A stretch of 44,838 nucleotides of DNA from Avimicrobium caecorum (GTDB lineage Bacteria; Bacillota; Clostridia; Oscillospirales; Ruminococcaceae): assembly GCA_904394705.1 (NCBI GenBank), contig CAJFNJ010000010.1, positions 1-44,838 of the forward strand, written 5' to 3'. How positions within the stretch are numbered: position 1 is the stretch's first letter; every line of letters begins with the position of its first letter. The position numbers were made by a program, and so were the translations under genes. The notes under the pieces are model-generated. The model made no database searches. It worked only from the letters and a program-made list of their open reading frames with translations, and had not been told where the DNA came from. Positions 29,545 to 37,500 of this stretch are shown one piece after another.

Positions 29545-31611
29545 TCAATAGTTGTCGCTGTGGATCTCGAAGAAGCTCCTGGAGTACAGGCAGGTGGGGC
29601 AGACCTCCGGAGCGGCGGTGCCCACAACGATATGACCGCAGTTGCGGCACTCCCATACCTTTACTTCGCTCTTTTCAAAGACCTGGGCGGTCTCCACATT
29701 GCGCAGCAGGGCACGGTAGCGTTCCTCATGGCGCTTTTCGATGGCAGCTACCAGACGGAACTTGGCAGCCAGTTCCGGGAAGCCCTCTGCTTCGGCGGTT
29801 CTGGCAAAGCCGTCGTACATATCGGTCCACTCGTAGTTTTCCCCTTCGGCGGCATGGAGCAGGTTGGCGGCAGTATCTTCAACGCCGTGCAGCTCCTCAA
29901 ACCACATCTTGGCATGGGCTCTTTCGTTCTCCGCCGTCTGCAGGAACAGGGCAGCGATCTGCTCATACCCCTCCTTCTGGGCGATGGAGGAGAAATAGGT
30001 GTACTTGTTCCGGGCCTGGGATTCTCCGGCAAAGGCCGCTTCCAGATTCTTTTCGGTCTGGGTGCCGGCATATTTATTGCCGCCCTTGGACGGCGCCGGG
30101 GTCTCCTCGATCAGCTCAAAGGCAGAGGCGGGCTGCATGCAGATGGGACAGGTAAAGTCCTCCGGCAGGGTTTCGCCTTCGTGGATATAACCGCAGATGG
30201 TGCATCTCCATTTTTTCACAGGTTTTTCTTCCTTTCTATGCAGGAGTTCGCTTCGGTCCTGATATGTGGTGTGAAGCATCTTTTCAGCCAGCTCACTGAG
30301 GGGCTTGCCATAGAAGGTCATGTAGACCTCGAGGATCTCCGGGTTTTCATGGCTGGTGCGCAGGGTCATTGCCTCGTCACGCCGGTAGAGGGCAGCAATG
30401 CGGCTCTTGCGGATTTCATCGGCATTCTTCCGCAGATCCTTGGGCTGTCCGCCGCCGCCGATGCAGCCGCCGGGACAGGCCATCACTTCCACAAAGTGGT
30501 ACTGTTTGCCGCTTTCCTTCATCTGCTGGAGGAAGGAACGGGCATTGGCAGTGCCATAGACCACCGCAACCTGCAGGGTCAGGTCCCCGATCTGTACCTG
30601 GGCTTCCCGCACTCCTTCGTAGCCCCGGAGCGGGCTGAGATGGAGCAGTTCCCGGGGCGCAGCCTGACCGGTGAGGTATTCATAGGCGGTGCGCAGAGCC
30701 GCTTCCATTACGCCGCCGGTGTTGCCGAAGATGACGCCGGCTCCCGAGGCCTTGCCCATGAGGGAATCATAGGCGGAGTCCTCCAGGGCGTTCCAGTCAA
30801 TGCCTTCGGACTTGGTCCAGCGGGCCAGTTCCCGGGTGGTGATCACCTGATCGGTATCCCGCATGCCTTCCACACCGTGATAGTCAGCGGCTGCATGCAT
30901 CTCTTCCCGCCGGACTTCAAACTTCTTGGCGGTGCAGGGGGTCAGGGTTACATGGACAATCTGCTTGGGGTCCAGGCCCATCTTCTGGGCAAAGTAGGTT
31001 TTTACCGTGGCTCCCTGCATGCCGATGGGGCTCTTGGCACTGGACAGATGGGGCAGCATTTCCGGCGCATAGATCTCCGCAAAGTGGACCCAGCCCGGAC
31101 AGCAGCTGGTGAACTGGGGCAGGGGACAGTCCTTTTCTGTGATGCGGCGGATCAGTTCGCTGGCCTCCTCCACAATGGTGAGGTCGGCGGCAAAGTTGGT
31201 ATCCAGCACATAGTCAGCTCCCAGTGCCCGCAGCAAGGCTACCATTTTTCCTTCCACAAAGGCACCCGGCTCCATACCGAATTCCTCTCCCAGAGCAGCA
31301 CGGACTGCCGGGGAAGTGCTGACAACTACAATCTTTTCCGGATCAGCAATGGCCTTTTTCACCTGAGCGCTTTCGTCCCGTTCGGTGATGCTGTCCACCG
31401 GACAGACATTGGCACACTGACCGCAGTAAATACAGATGGCTTTTCCTCCGGTTTCTTCCAGAGTATAGGTTCCATGTACCCCGATCAGATTGGTGCAGGC
31501 AGTTCTGCACATACCGCAGCGGATACATTTTTCTTCCCAGCGTACAATACCGGGATTGTCCTCTTCAATGGGAACACGGACAGATAGTGGCAGATGGTTC
31601 AGTTTCCTCAC
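29545..31611 (-). CDS. [FeFe] hydrogenase - rubredoxin - rubrerythrin fusion
   Basis: A 688-residue cytosolic fusion. Two [4Fe-4S] ferredoxin motifs (Cys29-39 and Cys60-70) lead into the H-cluster domain with TSCCPGW (168-174), TPCTAKKFE (224-232) and VMACPGGCIGGGGQP (376-390). Next are a rubredoxin (CTIC...CPIC, 470-491), a rubrerythrin di-iron four-helix domain (about 515-640, with GESQARNKY and ENERAHAKMW) and a second rubredoxin site (CRNC...CPTC, 655-674). The protein can plausibly take electrons from H2 and pass them within one chain to reduce H2O2 or O2 at the di-iron site. GTG at 31611 overlaps the PerR-like stop (GTGA); an ATG at 31641 lies inside that gene. The ribosome site is weak (AAAGG). 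An internal GTG at 30219 with AAAGGAAG 8 bases upstream could give a free rubredoxin-rubrerythrin. Confidence 0.93.
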   Translation of the reverse strand: MRKLNHLPLSVRVPIEEDNPGIVRWEEKCIRCGMCRTACTNLIGVHGTYTLEETGGKAICIYCGQCANVCPVDSITERDESAQVKKAIADPEKIVVVSTSPAVRAALGEEFGMEPGAFVEGKMVALLRALGADYVLDTNFAADLTIVEEASELIRRITEKDCPLPQFTSCCPGWVHFAEIYAPEMLPHLSSAKSPIGMQGATVKTYFAQKMGLDPKQIVHVTLTPCTAKKFEVRREEMHAAADYHGVEGMRDTDQVITTRELARWTKSEGIDWNALEDSAYDSLMGKASGAGVIFGNTGGVMEAALRTAYEYLTGQAAPRELLHLSPLRGYEGVREAQVQIGDLTLQVAVVYGTANARSFLQQMKESGKQYHFVEVMACPGGCIGGGGQPKDLRKNADEIRKSRIAALYRRDEAMTLRTSHENPEILEVYMTFYGKPLSELAEKMLHTTYQDRSELLHRKEEKPVKKWRCTICGYIHEGETLPEDFTCPICMQPASAFELIEETPAPSKGGNKYAGTQTEKNLEAAFAGESQARNKYTYFSSIAQKEGYEQIAALFLQTAENERAHAKMWFEELHGVEDTAANLLHAAEGENYEWTDMYDGFARTAEAEGFPELAAKFRLVAAIEKRHEERYRALLRNVETAQVFEKSEVKVWECRNCGHIVVGTAAPEVCPTCLYSRSFFEIHSDNY

Positions 31612-31985
31612 ATTCCTTTCTCTTGGATTTCCTTCCTGCATTCTTCACACAGGTAGTTGAGTTTCAGGTCATACGACAGGATCGAAATTCCGGCCTTTTT
31701 TTCCAGTTCCGCAGTGAGATCCCCCAGATCAATGTCCGAGAGTTTGCCGCATCGTCTGCATACCAGATGGTCATGGCGCTGAATGCGGTCATACCGGTCC
31801 GGCATGCCCTCCACCGAAACCTTGCGGATCAGATCGTCCTGCCACAGGCGGTTGAGGTTGTTGTATACGGTAGCCAGCACCACAGTCGGATAGGTTTGCC
31901 GTAAGGCATCAAAGATTTCCTCCGCAGTCATGTGACTGCGGGAGGAGCTTACGATTTCCAGAATTTTCTTTCCGTATTTTGTCAC
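31608..31985 (-). CDS. perR: Fur-family regulator, PerR-like
   Basis: A 125-residue metalloregulator. The winged helix (HMTAEEIFDALRQTYPTVVLATVYNNLNRL) is followed by RYDRIQRHDHLVC and two CxxC zinc pairs (CRRC, CEEC). PerR rather than Fur is suggested by the 7-1-7 box TTAGAATAATTCTAA at its own promoter and by the rubrerythrin fusion downstream, which PerR commonly controls. PerR senses peroxide by metal-catalysed oxidation of a ligand histidine. It is slightly shorter than the Bacillus protein at the N-terminus. Start is GTG at 31985 with GAGG 5 bases upstream; the frame upstream of it runs through the promoter and is not coding. Confidence 0.87.
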   Translation of the reverse strand: MTKYGKKILEIVSSSRSHMTAEEIFDALRQTYPTVVLATVYNNLNRLWQDDLIRKVSVEGMPDRYDRIQRHDHLVCRRCGKLSDIDLGDLTAELEKKAGISILSYDLKLNYLCEECRKEIQEKGM

Positions 31986-32002
31986 AGTTTCCTCACCAGT
32001 TT

Positions 32003-32050
32003 TTAGAATTATTCTAATTTTTATTATAGACTTTTTGCATGGGCTGTCAA
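32003..32050 (-). promoter_or_regulatory. perR promoter with PerR-type box
   Basis: On the minus strand TTGACA (32045-32050), a 16-base spacer and TATAAT (32023-32028). TTAGAAT-A-ATTCTAA (32003-32017) is a perfect 7-1-7 palindrome close to the consensus TTATAATNATTATAA and covers the expected transcription start. Autoregulation and peroxide control of the whole two-gene unit are inferred. Confidence 0.82.
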
Positions 32051-32211
32051 GGTGCAGAACCGCCAAAGCTGACGGCGGAATTTTAGACAATGGAAAGAAA
32101 ATTTGTGCAGAGCACACGGAGCTGTACAGATGGGGAAGTGCACTCTGCCGAAAGCTGCCCGGTGCGGACCATCCGGACCCGCGCAAAGAAAGGACGGAGC
32201 GCTGTGCCGCC

Positions 32212-32240
32212 TTGCGCCTGCCCAGTTCCGGCGATATAAT
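32212..32240 (+). promoter_or_regulatory. promoter of the 32279-33019 gene, duplicated in the window
   Basis: TTGCGC (32212-32217), a 17-base spacer and TATAAT (32235-32240). About 70 bases around it are recognisably similar to 44484-44555. Confidence 0.75.
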
Positions 32241-32278
32241 GGGATTATGAGATCGTCGGGGATTGGGGGAAATGCGGC

Positions 32279-33019
32279 ATGAAACAACTGTCCTGGGAAG
32301 AGTACTATGATGGGTTCTATGACTGGTCGCCCAGCACCCAGAAACGGTATGCCGGACGCCTGACCGGATACGGGCCGGCGGAGGAGGTATGGGAAATCGC
32401 GCAGGAGCTGGAATGTGAGGACAGGGCTTTTGCGGCAAAGTTTGTGGAAAAGGCCTTTGCCGGAGGGGTGCGCTTCACACCGGAACAGGTGCTGGAGATG
32501 ACAGATACCGTGGACAAGTCCCTTTTGGGGAAGATTGCCGGGCAGACCGCAGTGCCCTTCGACCGGGACCAGCTGGAGGAGATTTATCTGCTGATCGATG
32601 ACAGCGCCTTTGAGCGGATCTCCCGGCGGGCGGGGATTGATATTTTTGAGGACGAGGAGCCGGATTTCGGGCTGGAGGACGGGATACTGAGCTATCATTC
32701 GGAGAAGGAGAACCACCCCACGGAGATGGATCAGGAGGCTTTTGCGGAACTGGCCCGGAGAGTGGGAATAGACGCCCCACGGCACCAGGAGCCACCGTCC
32801 CCGCCCAGGGAGAAGCCGGGATTTTTCACCCTGCTGGCAGCGGCGCTGACAGGTGTTAGCCTGGCTGACCGCGCCCGGAGCCAGGAAAGGCGCTGCAATG
32901 GTGACTGCGCCAACTGTCCGCCGCACTATGGCTACCGGCACGGACGCTGGTATTACGGGAAGGGCCACCAGTATGGCTGCGAGTTCGGCGGCAATAAGGG
33001 CGACGGCAGTCTGGATTAG
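32279..33019 (+). CDS. Unknown acidic protein with Cys/His-rich tail
   Basis: A 246-residue soluble protein. The N-terminal part is helical and acidic (WEEYYDGFYDWSPSTQKRYAGRL...). A Pro-rich linker (about 165-177) leads to a hydrophobic FFTLLAAALTG stretch and a C-terminal segment CNGDCANCPPHYGYRHGRWYYGKGH with three Cys and several His, which may bind metal. GGGGGA stands 8 bases before the ATG. No family is recognised. Single-gene transcript that ends at the terminator at 33033-33066. Confidence 0.75.
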   Translation: MKQLSWEEYYDGFYDWSPSTQKRYAGRLTGYGPAEEVWEIAQELECEDRAFAAKFVEKAFAGGVRFTPEQVLEMTDTVDKSLLGKIAGQTAVPFDRDQLEEIYLLIDDSAFERISRRAGIDIFEDEEPDFGLEDGILSYHSEKENHPTEMDQEAFAELARRVGIDAPRHQEPPSPPREKPGFFTLLAAALTGVSLADRARSQERRCNGDCANCPPHYGYRHGRWYYGKGHQYGCEFGGNKGDGSLD

Positions 33020-33032
33020 GCGGTATAACAGA

Positions 33033-33066
33033 AAAAGCAGAGGAGACAGGCTTCTCCTCTGCTTTT
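33033..33066. terminator. bidirectional terminator
   Basis: AAAAGCAGAGGAG and CTCCTCTGCTTTT form a perfect 13-bp stem between convergent genes. The minus-strand stop codon (33065-33067) overlaps its edge. Confidence 0.9.
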
Positions 33067-34231
33067 ATTTGTGCTCTGGGCTTGTGCGGTACTGAGAGAT
33101 CTGTTCCCGGAGTTTTTCCCATCGGGCTGCCAGAATCCCGATGACCCTCTGTTTTTCCTCCTCCGGGAATCCCGGAACATGGAGGGGGTTCAGGAGGGAT
33201 TCGATCACCTGTCGATTGATGACCGGCAGCTCCATGGAGGCGACAGACTCCGGCTGGCTGTCCGCGAGGCGGCACCAGTCCAGGTACAGGGAGTCCGTTT
33301 TCCCGGCAGCGAACCGGTCATAGTCTGCCAGGGCTGCGAAGAGGGACAGATTGTGGTCAAAGATGGGAGCCAGCGCAAGGGGCTGCCCGGTGGCTTGGTC
33401 ACGGAGGACGCCGAAGTTGTAGGGGTGGCGGTCGGTGTTGAAAACCAGGGCATCCAGCAGGACCATTCCGCGGTAGCTGTCCGCTATGGCAGGGGACAGG
33501 CGCCGGAGGAGCTGTTCATTCTTTACAGCGTCCCCTTTTCTGCACCTAAGCCCCGCAGCCGGTTCGAAATTCAGGGTGCCCCATGTGAAGTCAGGCGTTT
33601 TTACAGCGGATAGGGAAGCCGGGGTACGGCAGTTCAGCACAGCGCTGATCTCCGCCCGGTTTGCCAGCTCATACGATGCCATGGAAAGACCCAGATAATT
33701 CCCGATTGCCTGCACTGCCAGCTCGGAAAAGGTGTGCTCCGGAAATCCGCGTTTATAAAGCCACCACCTTCCGTTCTCCAGGTGCCAGCATTTTTCAAAT
33801 CTGCCTGTGTTGGTCAGCTCGGCACAGCGGTATCCTGCCGGGAGGGTTATGCCCGCTGAGGAACCGAGCAGGGCTGTCTTTGCCAGCAGGTCCTGATGAA
33901 AGCGGATCTGTTCATAGGTCCCGAGGCAGCCCGAATCCTGAATCCAGAAGTGATCGGTGATTGCGGCACCATTCACCGAGAGAACGATCTGTATGGGGTC
34001 AGCCTGCTCCAGATCAAGCTCTCGCAGGAGAAAGCGGGTGTTGGTCCGGCCGGTATCCAGGCAGCGGTGCCGGAGCCAGGAATGCAGGGAGGGGTCTTCC
34101 GCATGCAGGAAATGAAAGGGCAGGAGATCAGGCTCCAGAATCCGGGATATTTCTCCTTCCCGGATCTGGGCCACAGGAGTATTGCCGCCCATCAGGAATC
34201 CCTGCAGTCCCGAGAGTCTGTGCTTTTCCAT
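33065..34231 (-). CDS. HipA-like protein kinase (solo)
   Basis: A 388-residue protein with the HipA/PI3K-like kinase core: ATP lysine in WLYKRG (Lys160), SELAVQ (Glu170), catalytic loop NTDRHPYNFG (Asp267, Asn272) and metal motif FDHN (Asp292). The N-terminal 120 residues differ from classic HipA and I cannot name them. HipA kinases phosphorylate glutamyl-tRNA synthetase or other targets in toxin-antitoxin pairs, but no HipB-like DNA-binding gene is adjacent, so a solitary kinase of the CtkA type is more likely. AAGGAAGG is 6 bases before the ATG. A short RNA with its own terminator is encoded directly upstream on the same strand. Confidence 0.82.
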   Translation of the reverse strand: MEKHRLSGLQGFLMGGNTPVAQIREGEISRILEPDLLPFHFLHAEDPSLHSWLRHRCLDTGRTNTRFLLRELDLEQADPIQIVLSVNGAAITDHFWIQDSGCLGTYEQIRFHQDLLAKTALLGSSAGITLPAGYRCAELTNTGRFEKCWHLENGRWWLYKRGFPEHTFSELAVQAIGNYLGLSMASYELANRAEISAVLNCRTPASLSAVKTPDFTWGTLNFEPAAGLRCRKGDAVKNEQLLRRLSPAIADSYRGMVLLDALVFNTDRHPYNFGVLRDQATGQPLALAPIFDHNLSLFAALADYDRFAAGKTDSLYLDWCRLADSQPESVASMELPVINRQVIESLLNPLHVPGFPEEEKQRVIGILAARWEKLREQISQYRTSPEHK

Positions 34232-34299
34232 GCTTCACCTTCCTTTTTCTGTGCTGAAGAGGGCTTGGGGCCCCGGTTCAGTGCTGCCGCCTGGCAAAG

Positions 34300-34421
34300 A
34301 AAAAGGAACGGTATAAAACCGTTCCCACATTACAGGCTGCGTTCCAAGCAGCAGCGCGCTTTTCATAAATAGCTTGCGCTCAAAGTGGCAAGGCACTTTT
34401 CATTAAGAGCATCTCTGCTCA
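34300..34421 (-). ncRNA. candidate small RNA or attenuator leader of about 120 nt
   Basis: A consensus promoter (34428-34456) and an intrinsic terminator (GGAACGGT-TTTAT-ACCGTTCC-TTTTT, 34325 to 34300) enclose a sequence without a reading frame. Read on the minus strand it can fold into GAGCA-GAGA-TGCTC (a GNRA-type loop), AAAGTG...CACTTT, AGCGC...GCGC and GCTGC...GCAGC, followed by the terminator. GGAACG in the loop of the last stem repeats the terminator's left arm and could pair with CGTTCC, so attenuation of the HipA-like gene downstream is possible. It matches no RNA family I recognise; a T-box, tracrRNA and SRP RNA do not fit. Confidence 0.72.
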
Positions 34422-34427
34422 GTCAAT

Positions 34428-34456
34428 ATTATATCCCAGGGCAGGAGGAATGTCAA
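34428..34456 (-). promoter_or_regulatory. consensus sigma-A promoter of the small RNA
   Basis: On the minus strand TTGACA (34451-34456), exactly 17 bases, TATAAT (34428-34433): a perfect consensus, and the strongest promoter in the window. Confidence 0.9.
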
Positions 34457-34509
34457 TTCCCTCAGACTGAGACAGCACAGCTGCCGGGCGGCTGAGGCAG
34501 GTTAAAAGC

Positions 34510-34543
34510 AAAAAAACAGCCCTGCGTTGAGCAAGGCTGTTTT
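34510..34543 (-). terminator. terminator of the surface protein gene
   Basis: On the minus strand AAAACAGCC...GGCTGTTTTTTT with an inner TGC/GCA pair, 18 bases behind the stop codon. Confidence 0.88.
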
Positions 34544-34560
34544 GATTGGGATCAAGAGAA

Positions 34561-37500
34561 TCAATCCTGATATTTCTTCTTCCAGAACCAGAATCCAGCT
34601 CCTCCGGCTGCCAGAACCACAATTGCGGCGGCAGTCAGGGCAAGGGAATTTCCGGATTCAGGCTTTGCTGTATCTGTTTCCTCGGCAGCATGTGCATTTT
34701 CAGACGGACGTGCCAGGCTGGCATCTGCGGTCTTTCCTGTGTTATGGACTGCTTCGGAATAGGGAACCGGTGCGCTGATTTCCAGAATACCACCGGTGGG
34801 CGGGTTCACTTTACCTGGAGTGCCTGTGCCCTGTTCTTCCGGCTGTTCTGTGAGATCCATATTTACCAGCTCTTCCAGAGGATAGTAGACCCGCTGAGGT
34901 TCATTGGCGGCAAAGTCCGAAGTGATCCAGATATCCTCGCCGTCGTTCCAGGTGATGTGCAGCAGCAGATCATCCTGCTCTCCCAGTACCCGCATCACCG
35001 AATACGGCATCCGGTCATAGCTGCGGGCATTTACCTTGATGGTATCACCCGGCTCAGCATCCCGGATCAGGTCCTTGACCTCATCCCAGAAGGCTTCCTG
35101 CCGTTCGGTATAGCTGCTTCCCGAGGAACTGCTGGTGGTATGACCCGGAGTTGTGCTCTTGAGACGGTAGCCCACGGCGAAGGGGCTCAGACTGTCCACA
35201 GTGATCTGCAGGCCATTTGCGGTCACAGTATGAGGAACGATCTGAGCACTGCCGGTTGTGGGAATGTGCAGGATTACAAACTCATAGTCTCCATAGTTCG
35301 AACCAACTGCAGCCGGGTAGTCAATGCAGAATGTCAGAGGCTGACCAAGGCTGGTTACAGGCAGGCCAGTAGCGTTGTCAATCAGTACAATATCCATGGT
35401 GACAGCAGTCATATCCTTGAACTGGGACGCAAATGCGCCGCCGATCTGATTGGAAAGCGCAGTCTGGTCTTCTGCAGACGGAACTTTTGCCAGCAGAGTC
35501 TTTCCAGTGATGTCTCCATCCGGAATCAGGTCGGTCACCGGTGCTTTGACTGTGATTGTCACCGCAGCAGAAACCGGGTTATAGGTTTCATCTCCGGCCT
35601 TGGATACAGTGATAACCGCAGTGCCTTCCTTTACAATGGTCACCTTGCCGGTGCTGTCCACGGTGACAGCGTCGCCGGAGGTAACGGCATAGGTAAAGCC
35701 AGCTTCTGTCGAGCCGCCGGATACAGTCAGATTAAAGGCAGGTTCGCCCACAGTCTTTTCCGGTACAGCTTCGATCACGATGGGTTCCTGAAGTTCCTTG
35801 GTGATGCTGTAATGTTCTTCTGCGCTGTCGGCAGCGCTGTAATTGCCGTTCTCTGCCGGGGTGAACTTTGCCTGGAAGGTATACTCACCCTTGGCGGCAA
35901 GCCAGCTGAACTGTGCCTGATTGCCCGAAACAGTCTGGCTGCCTGCCGAAGCACCGTTTACAAACAGTTCCATTGTGCCGGCTGCGTCAAAGCCGGAAAC
36001 TGTACCGGAGATGCCGGCAGTAATGGTGACAGTTTCTCCGGCACTCACAGCAGTCTGCGGCAGTTCCAGAGAAACAGTAACCGGTGCGGGGGTAATGTTT
36101 ACTGTAACGCCGGCAGGCTGTCCGGAGAGGGTATAATAACCGGCGTCCTTACCGGTCAAAGCGCCTGTGACAGTTACCGGCTTATCTGTACCGGCATTGG
36201 CATCCGCAACGGTTCCGGTGCCTTCAAAGCGAACCTCGTCCGCTCCGAATGTTCCGGTCACATTGCCGGTAACAGTTATTCCATCTGTTGTTCCGTCAAA
36301 GACCTTGTCTGCGGCAGTTACATCAGCTGCATCAACAGTCTTGGTGTTCAGTGTGAGCCGGAATTCAGCTTCACTGCCCTTGATGTCTTCGGAAGCGGGT
36401 GTATAGATGGCGGTAATGGTATGGCTGCCGATGGAGAGCAGCTTTCCAGTGCTGTCAAAGGTGATTTTGGCAATACCGCTGCCATCCGGCGCGGCGGTTC
36501 CGAGGGGTACATCTCCGCTGTGGAATTCCACCTGTCCTGTGATGATGGGAGCCTTGGTGCTGTCCAGCACAGTAACCGAAATATCCCGGCTCTCGCCGTA
36601 GATGACTGTAAGGTCAGCAGAAGGAGTTACAGTCGATCCGCTCTTGCCGGTGCAGGAAACGGGAGCCGATTCAGCAGCATTGTAGTTGCCCTGTCCGTCC
36701 GGAGTAAACTTTGCCTTGAAGGTATGTTCTCCCAGCTGGGCAGCCCAGTCAAATTCTGCCTGGTTGCCCGAAACGGGTTTGCTTCCGGCAGACTGGTCGT
36801 CCACAAACAGCTCCATGGTGCCCTCGGCATCAAAGCCATCAATGGCATAGGGGATTATGGCAGTAACCTTGACGGTTTCTCCCGCAGCGGCTTCAGTGTC
36901 CACCTGCACTTCCACAGTGACATCAGCCGCAGAGATGCTGACCGTTACATCCGCAGGGGAAGTAAAGGTATAATAACCAGCCTGATCGCCGGTCAGGGAA
37001 GCGGTGACAGTCACCGGTTTTCCTGTGCCTGCATTGGCGGTTTCTACTGTACCGGCAAGATCAGCGAGTGCAGCATCGTCGCCGGATTCAATACCGGACA
37101 AGGTTCCGGGACCATTGACTTCGATGGCAGTAGTTCCATCAAAGACCTTGTCAACAGCGGTCAGTCCGGCTGCAGTCAGCTGCTTGGGGCTGAGGGTCAG
37201 AGAAACAGCTGCGCTGGCTGCCTCAGTTTCGTTGTCTTCGGCAGTATAGTAGCGGATAGTCAGGCTCTGTTCGCCCACCGGAACTTTTTTCTCGGTGGTA
37301 TTGTAGCTGAAGGAGCCAGCGCCGCTGGTCACAGCTGCTTCAGCCAGTACGGTTTCGCCGTACAGCAGCTTGGCAGTCCCGCCAACAGGCTCCGATCCGC
37401 CGTCCTGGGTGACAGTGAAACTGATCGATACAGCTGCATCTCCATAGACAGCGCTGAGCGATGCAGAATCAGGCGCAATGGTATAATCACCAGGGGTGGG

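Noticed and set aside
34300..34421. T-box, tracrRNA or SRP RNA as identity of the small RNA.
   Set aside because: The T-box sequence and specifier stem are missing, there is no repeat array or Cas gene nearby, and the SRP apical loop motif is absent.
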